Below, one piece after another: positions 14,910 to 21,157 of a DNA stretch of 21,308 bases (position 1 is its first letter; every line of letters starts with the position of its first letter). The notes under the pieces are model-generated. The model was not told the origin of the DNA and did not search any database. It saw only the letters and a program-made list of their open reading frames with translations. A program made the position numbers and the translations under genes. Where the stretch lies: assembly GCA_035543455.1 (NCBI GenBank), contig DATKKE010000031.1, positions 1-21,308 on the forward strand, written 5' to 3'. The stretch is from CAIKOD01 sp035543455 (lineage in GTDB: Archaea > Halobacteriota > Methanomicrobia > Methanomicrobiales > Methanospirillaceae).

Positions 14910-15344
14910 ATGGGAAAGGCACCTGATACCAGAAAAAATATTATTTTTCTCTGCAGTTACAATTCAGTCCGCTCGCAGATAGCCGAAGGGCTCATGAAAG
15001 ATCTGTACGGGGACAGGTTCGACGTGTGCAGTGCAGGAGTCGCGAGCGGAGGAATAAATCCCTATACGGTAAAAGTGCTGCGGGAGAAAGGTATCGATAT
15101 ATCCGGCCAGCGTTCAAAATCGGTTACAGAATATAAAGGAAGGCATTTTGACTATATTGTAACGCTCTGCGATTCAAGCGGCCCCACCCTCACACGGTAC
15201 CTTTCAGACGATGGGGTACATATCCATCAGAATTTCACGGCAGTCACCGAACTGGGAGCCGACGAAGAAGTAATCCTGAACAATTTCAGGAAATTACGGG
15301 ATGAGATCAGGGCATGGCTACTGGTCCAGTTCAGGGATTCCTGA
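14910..15344 (+). CDS. arsC: Low-molecular-weight phosphatase/arsenate reductase (ArsC) family protein
   Basis: A 144-residue protein of the fold shared by low-molecular-weight tyrosine phosphatases and thioredoxin-coupled arsenate reductases. The P-loop is CSYNSVRS (15-22), with nucleophile C15 and R21; the ArsC-like strand VCSAGVASGG and the motif IDISGQRSKS (62-71) follow. The redox loop VTLCDSSGP has C87, matching the first of the two further cysteines of the S. aureus-type ArsC, but the second is absent. It lies 28 bases after phoU, at the end of the pstCA-pstB-phoU operon. A likely role is dealing with arsenate that enters through Pst, but a protein phosphatase role remains possible. 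No ars efflux gene is present. The ribosome binding site is weak. Confidence 0.82.
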   Translation: MGKAPDTRKNIIFLCSYNSVRSQIAEGLMKDLYGDRFDVCSAGVASGGINPYTVKVLREKGIDISGQRSKSVTEYKGRHFDYIVTLCDSSGPTLTRYLSDDGVHIHQNFTAVTELGADEEVILNNFRKLRDEIRAWLLVQFRDS

Positions 15345-15510
15345 CCGTTTTCCGGGTTCGATACCGTATCTTCAATAATAATCAGTTAATCGGGGGGAAA
15401 TGCCATTTTATCCCTTATTCAACACTCCGATACGAATGGATCTTCGATAATAGCAGTAGGATATCTCCACTCAGGGCGAATACCAGATGATGCCTGTCTG
15501 AAAAATAATT
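15345..15510. other. Gene-free stretch upstream of the pstS promoter
   Basis: About 165 bases after the ArsC-like gene with no coding frame I can support and no clear terminator hairpin. It separates the pstCA operon from the separately promoted pstS. Confidence 0.35.
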
Positions 15511-15567
15511 CAAATATAGGATTTATATGTTAATATATAGACTCTATCGGATAATTGCATATATACT
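15511..15567 (+). promoter_or_regulatory. pstS promoter with the AT-rich element also found before pstCA
   Basis: The region CAAATATAGG (15511-15520) to CTCTATCGG (15542-15550) aligns, with 2-3 bases of gaps, to 11353-11388 upstream of pstCA: both have a left ATATAG, a central TATAT run and a right CTATCG. Directly downstream, GCATATATAC (15558-15567) is a good TATA box about 32 bases before the pstS ATG, predicting a leader of only a few bases. Confidence 0.55.
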
Positions 15568-15594
15568 TTTATCCTAAATTTTAACCGGACCACC

Positions 15595-16587
15595 ATGGTA
15601 AAACTAAACAAAAAACTCGGAATCGCGGGTCTTGCTCTTGCGGGCCTGCTTATTTGCATGCTTCTTATCGCCGGTTGCACATCGGGCACCGGGGGGACCG
15701 CCACCAAGGCAACGACCGCTCCCCCGACGAGCGCAGCAACCCCGGTCGGAACAACCGTCGTCAGCACTCCGGTAGTTACCGGAACAACCCCACCCGCGAC
15801 AACTGCTCCGGCATCGTCGAGCGGAACTATCAAGGTCACTGGTTCGACCACCGTACTCCCGATAGCACAGGCAGCTGCCGATGCCTTCCTCAAACTGAAT
15901 CCGAATGCCAATATCCAGGTCTCCGGCGGGGGATCGGGTGTCGGAGTACAGGCAATCGGTGAAAAGACGGTAGATATCGGGATGTCCTCACGTGAGGTAA
16001 CACCCGCCGAGATGACAAAATACCCCGGCTTTGTCATTACACCGGTTTCACTTGACGGGCTGACGATTATTGTTAATGCCAATAACAACCCGGTAAATTC
16101 GCTCACGCTTGACCAGCTCCAGAATATTTACAATGGTACTGTCACCAACTGGAAAGATGTCGGTGGCAAGGACATGGCAATTGTCGTAATCGGGAGAGAC
16201 AGTGCCTCAGGCAGCCGGACATTCTTTACCGACACCGTGATGAAAGGAAAGAATTATGTCAGCACTATGTTTGAGAAGAACTCGAACGGTGCAGTTGAGC
16301 AGACCGTCGGCCAGACTCCGGGAGCAATCGGTTACACCGGACTGGGATTTAACGATCCGACAATCAAGCAGCTGAAGATCAATGTCAACGGCACCCTCAT
16401 CGCGCCATCGATTGCTACAGTCCTTGATAAATCATACCCGTTATCCAGGTATCTCTACATGATAACGAATGGCCAGCCCACAGGACTCACCAAGAACTAT
16501 ATCAACTTCATCCTCAGTCCGGACGGGCAGAAGATCGTTCAGGCCCAGGGATTTGTCCCTCTCCCGAACGCAACGCCCATCAAGTGA
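15595..16587 (+). CDS. pstS: Phosphate-binding lipoprotein PstS
   Basis: The extracellular receptor that hands phosphate to the Pst permease. The 330-residue protein has a signal peptide with a lipobox LIAGC at 24-28, so C28 is the probable lipid anchor. A Thr/Pro/Ala-rich linker (about 29-76) then leads to the binding domain, starting GTIKVTGSTTVLP. Phosphate-contact regions of the family are visible: GSTTVLP (83-89), GGGSGVGVQAIGE, VDIGMSSRE and GRDSASGSRTFF. The linker probably spans the S-layer or cell surface matrix. The gene lies after the pstCA operon, unlike the usual first position of pstS in bacteria, and has its own TATA box about 32 bases upstream. A poly-T terminator follows. Separate promoter use would let the receptor be made in excess of the permease (inference). 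Confidence 0.95.
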   Translation: MVKLNKKLGIAGLALAGLLICMLLIAGCTSGTGGTATKATTAPPTSAATPVGTTVVSTPVVTGTTPPATTAPASSSGTIKVTGSTTVLPIAQAAADAFLKLNPNANIQVSGGGSGVGVQAIGEKTVDIGMSSREVTPAEMTKYPGFVITPVSLDGLTIIVNANNNPVNSLTLDQLQNIYNGTVTNWKDVGGKDMAIVVIGRDSASGSRTFFTDTVMKGKNYVSTMFEKNSNGAVEQTVGQTPGAIGYTGLGFNDPTIKQLKINVNGTLIAPSIATVLDKSYPLSRYLYMITNGQPTGLTKNYINFILSPDGQKIVQAQGFVPLPNATPIK

Positions 16588-16599
16588 TAAATTCATAAA

Positions 16600-16606
16600 T
16601 TTTTTT
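16600..16606 (+). terminator. Poly-T terminator after pstS
   Basis: A run of seven T lies 12 bases after the pstS stop, with a second T-rich stretch near 16617-16621. This is the form of a typical archaeal intrinsic terminator. Confidence 0.55.
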
Positions 16607-16652
16607 CATTCCTAAATTTTTCACTCGTTTTCCCGGCCGGGTCTTTTTCCAA

Positions 16653-16696
16653 ACCAGGACCTGCACGTATCGTATCAAAAACACGGATGTCCTGGT
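16653..16696. repeat. Inverted repeat, 8 bp arms
   Basis: ACCAGGAC (16653-16660) and GTCCTGGT (16689-16696) are perfect reverse complements separated by 28 bases. Confidence 0.5.
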
Positions 16697-16727
16697 ATGT
16701 GAAGAACTGCAATCACAGGCACCGGTT

Positions 16728-16765
16728 GTCGGGCCACACTGCCCGGTATACGTTTATGGCCCGAC
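16728..16765. repeat. Inverted repeat, 9 bp GC-rich arms
   Basis: GTCGGGCCA (16728-16736) and TGGCCCGAC (16757-16765) are perfect reverse complements around a 20-base loop. No T run follows, so a simple terminator is unlikely. Confidence 0.55.
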
Positions 16766-16792
16766 CTTACCACAAACCTGACGTCGGCAAGG

Positions 16793-16910
16793 ATTTCAAC
16801 CATCAGGTGGGTAATTATTCACAATTTTATCCTCTTCCAGACATGGTAGATCAGGAATCAGGCATTTCAAACATCCGGCCAGGTAACTATTCAGAATTTA
16901 TCCCTTCCAG
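16793..16910. repeat. Two imperfect direct repeats of about 47 bases
   Basis: Copy 1 (16793-16840) and copy 2 (16864-16910) both begin ATTTCAA, contain a GGTAAnTATTCA core followed by an AATTTTATCC-like block, and end CTTCCAG. They start 71 bases apart with a few mismatches and small gaps. Confidence 0.6.
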
Positions 16911-16990
16911 GCTGTACATTTCCGGGGGATAGAGGAAAAATGGGCTCTGCTGAATTCCTCTTATGGTACATTCCAGTTCTAAAATTTCGA

Positions 16991-17018
16991 CAGGAGAGGG
17001 GTTTCGCCCCCCTCCCTG
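16991..17018. repeat. Strong GC-rich hairpin
   Basis: CAGGAGAGGGG (16991-17001) pairs with CCCCCCTCCCTG (17007-17018) around a TTTCG loop, with one mismatch and one bulge. Confidence 0.5.
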
Positions 17019-17235
17019 CCCCACCCCAGTCAGGACAGCCATTGGGCAGGGTTACAGGGGCAATAAAGAAGGAAGATAATTTTTCAGATCTCTCACTATC
17101 CTGGCCGGGGTCGCCTCAGCGGCGGGGCGGAACCCCAGGACCGTCAGGTTATTCGAATTAATCTGAAATCATAAGGCAATAAATTAGCTTACCATAAAAC
17201 GGGATTACTTCGAAGGAGGATTTCAACAAACCGCT

Positions 17236-17257
17236 CTATGAGCCCTTTTGCTCATAG
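17236..17257. repeat. Perfect 8 bp hairpin
   Basis: CTATGAGC (17236-17243) and GCTCATAG (17250-17257) flank a CCTTTT loop. A GGAGG sequence lies upstream near 17215, and a 47-residue open frame begins one base after the hairpin. Confidence 0.5.
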
Positions 17258-17443
17258 ATGAGCATGAAAAAGAAGGGATTATTGACTTCCGGTCTGACTT
17301 TTCCATACCAGCCGAAAATTGGCCGGATTAAAGAAGAACGTCAGGATTTTACTAAAAACCCGCTATCAAAAGCCCAGAGGGTCCATAACACGGGCCCGTA
17401 ATGTACAATAGCTGATCCCGTCTCTTATTTGCCGGGTGAATTG

Positions 17444-17451
17444 AAAAAAAA
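17444..17451 (-). terminator. Poly-T terminator after the zinc-ribbon gene
   Basis: Eight consecutive T on the minus strand begin one base after the stop codon of the small zinc-ribbon gene. Confidence 0.5.
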
Positions 17452-17452
17452 G

Positions 17453-17623
17453 TTAGTACCGGGGTTTCCTGTGCTTAGGAAGGCATTCCTGGCAATAAAC
17501 TGGTCTCCCTTCTGTCGGTTTGAAGGGCACTTCACATTCCTTACCACAATCTGAACAGACTGTCTTTGTCATCTCTCGGGGCCCGAAATTGCGTGGTCCA
17601 CCGAAACTTCTTCTCTCATTCAT
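17453..17623 (-). CDS. Small zinc-ribbon protein of the CxxC-x17-CxxC type
   Basis: A 56-residue protein found by reading the minus strand: MNERRSFGGPRNFGPREMTK leads into TVCSDCGKECEVPFKPTEGR and then PVYCQECLPKHRKPRY. Cysteines at 23/26 and 44/47 form CxxC-x17-CxxC, a spacing that defines a known family of short zinc-ribbon domains of unknown function; C30 is an extra cysteine between them. The Gly/Arg-rich N-terminus and basic C-terminus suggest nucleic-acid or ribosome contact, but this is inference. A TATA-like TATATAAAT on the minus strand (about 17644-17652) lies some 25 bases before the ATG with no ribosome binding site, so the message is probably leaderless. A T8 run follows the stop. 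The intact ribbon, promoter and terminator make it a real gene despite its size. Confidence 0.85.
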   Translation of the reverse strand: MNERRSFGGPRNFGPREMTKTVCSDCGKECEVPFKPTEGRPVYCQECLPKHRKPRY

Positions 17624-17643
17624 TTGATTAACTCGTGCAGATT

Positions 17644-17652
17644 TATATACTG
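17644..17652 (-). promoter_or_regulatory. TATA-like box of the zinc-ribbon gene
   Basis: On the minus strand GTATATAAATC is centred about 25 bases before the ATG at 17623, which suggests transcription starting at or next to the start codon. Confidence 0.5.
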
Positions 17653-17835
17653 CATGTAATAGTTAGTGCATCTAGTATAAAAAACAAGGCCTCATTCCCC
17701 GGGTACCTGCCAGGGAAAAAATTTCCTATTCGTGCTTGTTTACTAAAAACAGAGGATTGTTAAAGGATTTTGCAGGTGAATATTTTTGTTTGCCGGTGAA
17801 TTCTTCCGGCGGCCATGCCATTTATTGAATTTCCT

Positions 17836-17898
17836 TGTCAGGATCGATAAGAAAATCGTAATCCGGACTTTCCGGCCCGATGAACGTTTATCCTGACA
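17836..17898. other. Candidate three-way-junction structure
   Basis: TGTCAGGAT (17836-17844) and ATCCTGACA (17890-17898) make a perfect 9-base-pair closing stem. Inside are two smaller hairpins, CGAT-AAGAAA-ATCG (17845-17858) and CCGGA-CTT-TCCGG. It lies just after the stop of the REC-PAS-DAC gene on the minus strand, so it could be the 3' end of that message, a small RNA, or a protein site. No known RNA family is recognised. The rest of 17653-17934 holds nothing I can name. Confidence 0.4.
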
Positions 17899-17934
17899 GA
17901 GGAGAAGTCTGAGATGTACCGTAATGGTAAATCC

Positions 17935-19599
17935 TTACGAGATCTCCTGGACAATTCTTCCGTTTCTGAAAATGGATATCTTACCGCCGCTCTGGGAAAC
18001 TACGATCCCTATGGCATTGGTAACCTGGGTGATGCCAGCTACCGAGGAATGCCTGGTACCGAGCCCTTTCGGCAATTGCACATTGCTCATCTCGATTGTG
18101 ATCTGCCGGGCCCCCGCTTCAATGAGACCATTGCCCCGGACGATAAAGGCGCCATCCAGTTGTGCCAGCTCTTTGATCATCTCACGGATCTCCGGGTTGG
18201 TAATCATCCTGCTCTCTTCTGCATGACCCTCGAACGGGTTCAGGATGAGCTGGCGGGACTTCACGAGCACATTATCCGCATCCCCTATGATGAATGCCGT
18301 TCCGACCGGTTTGCCTTCCCGGCCTTCCCGGGCTATCTCCATACCGATATTGAACGCCGATTCAAAGACGTCCTCGGCAACATCGGTACCGGCGATGACC
18401 TTGTCCTTCCACATCGCCATACTCATCCGTACACGGTCATGGGTCGAATGATCGGTAATATCATTCCCGATGCAGAGGATTTCTGAGATCCTGCCGGATT
18501 CATCCCGGATTGGTTTGTTCGTCCACGAAATCCAGACCGGTTCACCTCCACGGAGGATATTTTCATTGATGTGAAGGGCCCCTTCACTGCCGGGGCGGAC
18601 AAGGTCCCCAACCATACCTACTACCTCCCGTGCAGAATGCGACGTGGGAGATACGATGGTACCGATAATGCTTTTTCCAACGATCTCTGCAGCAGACCAC
18701 CCGAAAAAAGACTGGGCAGCCTTGTTGAAGAAGGTAATATTTCCCAATGTATCGACCTTCATGACGATACTCGTCGTGTCTTTCAGGAGTTCCTGGTATT
18801 TCATTTCGCTTTGTTTTAAGGCTTCTGCCATTTGCGAGGTCTCGCTCGTATCCTCGACAACAAGGATCTCTCCTTTCGACGGGTCCGCTGGATCAGATGC
18901 TTTCTGCCTGATTCTGCAGCCAATCGTCGTGCCATCTCTCTTCTTAAGGAGCGTATCGGAGTTACCCCATCCCTGCCCGTCGATCCGGATAGACAATTCC
19001 CTGCGGGTCCGATCGTATTCTTCCCTGCCGGGAAACAGCATTACAATCTCTTTCTCGAGCAGTTCTTCCTCACCAAATCCAAGGAGGTTGGCGATGGGTA
19101 TATTTACCCATTCGATTTTTCCACCCCGTACGCGGATTATAGCGAGGGGTGTCGAGGACAGGAGGGCATTCAGCATCTCAAAACGGGCATTCTGCTCTCG
19201 TTCCGCTCTCTTCCGCAGGACGGCCTGTTTGATCAGGTCGCGGAGTTCGGTGAGTGGTGTTCTCGGCCCGACCACCATTTCGCTCGCGTAATTAATGTCC
19301 CCGATAATAATCTTGTTGCCCTGGGTTCTCAGGTAAAGGATGAACGGGGTCGCATTTCCCGCTTGTTTTATGTATTTTAGAAATTCCACGCCATTCATAT
19401 CGGCAAGGAACTCCACACCGTTTACTTCGGGGAGGTGATAATAGGAGACAATTACGTCATACGTCCTGTTTTTCAGGATTTCTAGTGCCTGCTTTGTTGA
19501 ATTTGCCGTGTCAACCCGGACTTCACCCATTCGTTCCAGGTACATCCTCGTCGAGTCGATCTGGTCGGTGTTGTCATGGACGAGGAGAACAGTGATCAT
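17935..19599 (-). CDS. REC-PAS-PAS-diadenylate cyclase (DAC) protein, candidate sensor c-di-AMP synthase
   Basis: A 554-residue soluble protein. Residues 1-128 resemble a response-regulator receiver domain, but the phospho-acceptor aspartate is replaced (VIVSYYHLPEVNG; Y53), so normal phosphorylation is unlikely. Two PAS sensor domains follow (about 140-250, and 260-385 with GNITFFNKAAQSFFGWSAAE). The C-terminal 150 residues match the DAC (DisA_N) domain that joins two ATP into cyclic di-AMP: GTAFIIGD, NPFEGH, LDGAFIV with the DGA motif at 482-484, then GLGTRHSSVAGITQVTNAIG and IVVSQSGGKISIF. The RHR motif of DisA is RHS here (516-518), so activity needs testing. ATG at 19599 is chosen (GGTG six bases upstream); a TTG at 19611 is less likely. 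It stands alone, with a leader hairpin upstream. Known archaeal DAC proteins (DacZ) lack such sensor domains as far as I recall. Confidence 0.85.
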   Translation of the reverse strand: MITVLLVHDNTDQIDSTRMYLERMGEVRVDTANSTKQALEILKNRTYDVIVSYYHLPEVNGVEFLADMNGVEFLKYIKQAGNATPFILYLRTQGNKIIIGDINYASEMVVGPRTPLTELRDLIKQAVLRKRAEREQNARFEMLNALLSSTPLAIIRVRGGKIEWVNIPIANLLGFGEEELLEKEIVMLFPGREEYDRTRRELSIRIDGQGWGNSDTLLKKRDGTTIGCRIRQKASDPADPSKGEILVVEDTSETSQMAEALKQSEMKYQELLKDTTSIVMKVDTLGNITFFNKAAQSFFGWSAAEIVGKSIIGTIVSPTSHSAREVVGMVGDLVRPGSEGALHINENILRGGEPVWISWTNKPIRDESGRISEILCIGNDITDHSTHDRVRMSMAMWKDKVIAGTDVAEDVFESAFNIGMEIAREGREGKPVGTAFIIGDADNVLVKSRQLILNPFEGHAEESRMITNPEIREMIKELAQLDGAFIVRGNGLIEAGARQITIEMSNVQLPKGLGTRHSSVAGITQVTNAIGIVVSQSGGKISIFRNGRIVQEIS

Positions 19600-19611
19600 C
19601 GGAGGCACCAA

Positions 19612-19631
19612 GGACGCTACTAATTGCGTCC
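19612..19631 (-). promoter_or_regulatory. Hairpin in the 5' leader of the REC-PAS-DAC gene
   Basis: GGACGC (19612-19617) and GCGTCC (19626-19631) are perfect 6-base arms with an 8-base loop. It sits just upstream of the GGTG ribosome binding site and downstream of a TATA-like ATTATTTAATC (minus strand, about 19661-19671), so it would be inside the transcript leader. Confidence 0.4.
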
Positions 19632-19660
19632 GTTTTCTATAGAATAATAGGGAACGGATG

Positions 19661-19671
19661 GATTAAATAAT
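19661..19671 (-). promoter_or_regulatory. TATA-like box of the REC-PAS-DAC gene
   Basis: ATTATTTAATC on the minus strand would place the transcription start near 19640 and give a leader of about 40 bases. Confidence 0.35.
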
Positions 19672-19696
19672 TACTGATACGGGGAAATAACGGGAA

Positions 19697-21157
19697 TTAA
19701 TGAGTATATGACCTTCGATCCCGATCACCTGATGGCCGGGACGGGGATCTCCGGTTCCTGGACTGCTGACCCTGGGCCCGGTATGATTCACGGCGTCTTG
19801 AAGGTCTGTCATTTCTCTCATTTCTTTCAGGCTCTGTTACCGGTGAAATCGTCCCATGGGTTTTAGACCTGTCTTCGTCCGTCATGAAGAGCAGGGCTGC
19901 TGCGATGTCAAGGGAAGTGCAGTCCTCTCCCATCATCTCCTGTGCCCGCACCCGGTAGAGGTCGAGGTCTTCTTTCTCGATGGTCTGCCTGACTTTATTG
20001 AGCACCTGGAGGACCCTGATCTCCTCGAGGTCCCGGTCGCTCGGTATGAAATCGGCTTTTATCCGAACCTTCGAATATCGCTGGATGTCCCGGAGCTTCC
20101 AGATCTCCCTTCCCGATACAAACGTAAACGACCGCCCGGATTTCCCGGCGCGACCGGTCCTTCCTATCCGGTGAATATAATATTCAGGATCCTGGGGGAC
20201 GTCGAAATTAAATACCGCCTCAATATCCTCGATATCGAGCCCCCTGGCCGCAACATCGGTGGCGATAAGGAGGTCGATCGCACCCGAACGGTACTTTGCC
20301 ATCACCCGTTCGCGCTGCCCCTGGGTCATGTCTCCGTGGAGCCCTTCTGCCGAATATCCCCGGGCGATTACTCTTCCCGTGACTTCATCGACCCTGCGTT
20401 TTGTATTACAGAAGACAAGTGATAATTTCGGGTTATACCTGTCGATGAGCCTGCAAAGGGCTTCGATCTTGTCGCTCTCCCTGACCTCGTAATAGAGTTG
20501 TTCAACGGTCGGGACCGTTAGTTGTTCATGGACAACCTTTACGAGCTGCGGGTTCCTCTGGTATCGCTTGGCAAGCTCCATGATCGGAGGGGGCATTGTC
20601 GCCGAAAACAAAACAGTCTGGCGTTTTTCCGGAATCCTGTTAAGGATATCCCCTATATCGTCGCGGAACCCCATGTCGAGCATCTCGTCTGCCTCGTCGA
20701 GGACCACGATACGGACCGTCGACAGGTCCATCGACCGTCTGTGCAGGTGGTCGAGGATCCGACCTGGTGTTCCGATTACGACCTGGACACCTTTATCGAG
20801 CGCGGCAAGCTGCCGTTCAATGGGTTGGCCTCCATAAACAGGAATGATCACGACACCATGGAGATATTTCGCGAGTTTCGAGAGCTCCTCCGATACCTGG
20901 ATTGCCAGTTCCCGCGTCGGGCACATCACAAGTGCCTGGACATGGCGATCACGGGGATCGATTTTTTCAAGCAACGGTACACCGTATGCTGCTGTTTTCC
21001 CGGTCCCGGTATGGGCCTGACCGATAACATCCCTGCCCTCCCTCATCATCGGGATGGCAAGTGCCTGGATCGGTGTCGGTTCTTCAAACCCCAGGTCGGT
21101 AATCGCCCGTGCGAGCTCCTTTGAGAGGCCGAGGTCTGGAAATGACAATGTTTTCAT
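19697..21157 (-). CDS. deaD: DEAD-box ATP-dependent RNA helicase (DeaD/CsdA type)
   Basis: An RNA helicase that unwinds short duplexes, usually in ribosome assembly, cold adaptation and RNA decay. The 486-residue protein has every family motif in order: Q motif (FEEPTPIQ, near 24-31), motif I AHTGTGKT (48-55), Ia PTRELAIQ, Ib GTPGR, II DEAD, III SAT, IV LVFCNT, V ATDVAARGLD and VI HRIGRTGRAG. After the core come a charged region (about 340-430) and a basic, Arg/Ser-rich, low-complexity tail (RPSRRRESYRAQ to RDRRSYTH), a common RNA-binding extension. ATG at 21157 is chosen (MKTLSFPDLGL); a TTG at 21169 is possible. It lies alone upstream of the REC-PAS-DAC gene on the same strand, with a 97-base gap that contains the latter's promoter. 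Confidence 0.96.
   Translation of the reverse strand: MKTLSFPDLGLSKELARAITDLGFEEPTPIQALAIPMMREGRDVIGQAHTGTGKTAAYGVPLLEKIDPRDRHVQALVMCPTRELAIQVSEELSKLAKYLHGVVIIPVYGGQPIERQLAALDKGVQVVIGTPGRILDHLHRRSMDLSTVRIVVLDEADEMLDMGFRDDIGDILNRIPEKRQTVLFSATMPPPIMELAKRYQRNPQLVKVVHEQLTVPTVEQLYYEVRESDKIEALCRLIDRYNPKLSLVFCNTKRRVDEVTGRVIARGYSAEGLHGDMTQGQRERVMAKYRSGAIDLLIATDVAARGLDIEDIEAVFNFDVPQDPEYYIHRIGRTGRAGKSGRSFTFVSGREIWKLRDIQRYSKVRIKADFIPSDRDLEEIRVLQVLNKVRQTIEKEDLDLYRVRAQEMMGEDCTSLDIAAALLFMTDEDRSKTHGTISPVTEPERNERNDRPSRRRESYRAQGQQSRNRRSPSRPSGDRDRRSYTH

Larger units (their letters stand above)
16607..17443. other. Long gene-poor stretch with repeats and hairpins
   Basis: About 840 bases with no convincing gene. 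Short open frames exist (16687-16932, 16940-17161 on the plus strand), but their products have no recognisable domain or normal composition. A 47-residue plus-strand frame at 17258-17401 starts MSMKKKGLLTSGLTFPYQ and is possible but unsupported. The stretch holds inverted repeats at 16653-16696, 16728-16765, 16991-17018 and 17236-17257, and a pair of direct repeats at 16793-16910. It might encode structured RNA, or be a decayed element. Confidence 0.4.

Noticed and set aside
15510..16106. 198-residue open frame antisense to the start of pstS
   Set aside because: It covers the pstS promoter and signal peptide, and its composition is a mirror of the Thr/Ala-rich linker.
16687..17161. Two short plus-strand frames in the repeat-rich stretch
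   Set aside because: They run through direct repeats and hairpins, lack start signals and resemble no protein.
17914..19380. Three long plus-strand frames (17914-18486, 18644-19291, 18832-19380)
   Set aside because: All are antisense to the REC-PAS-PAS-DAC gene, whose domains are clear.
20522..21124. 200-residue plus-strand frame
   Set aside because: It is antisense to the helicase core motifs.
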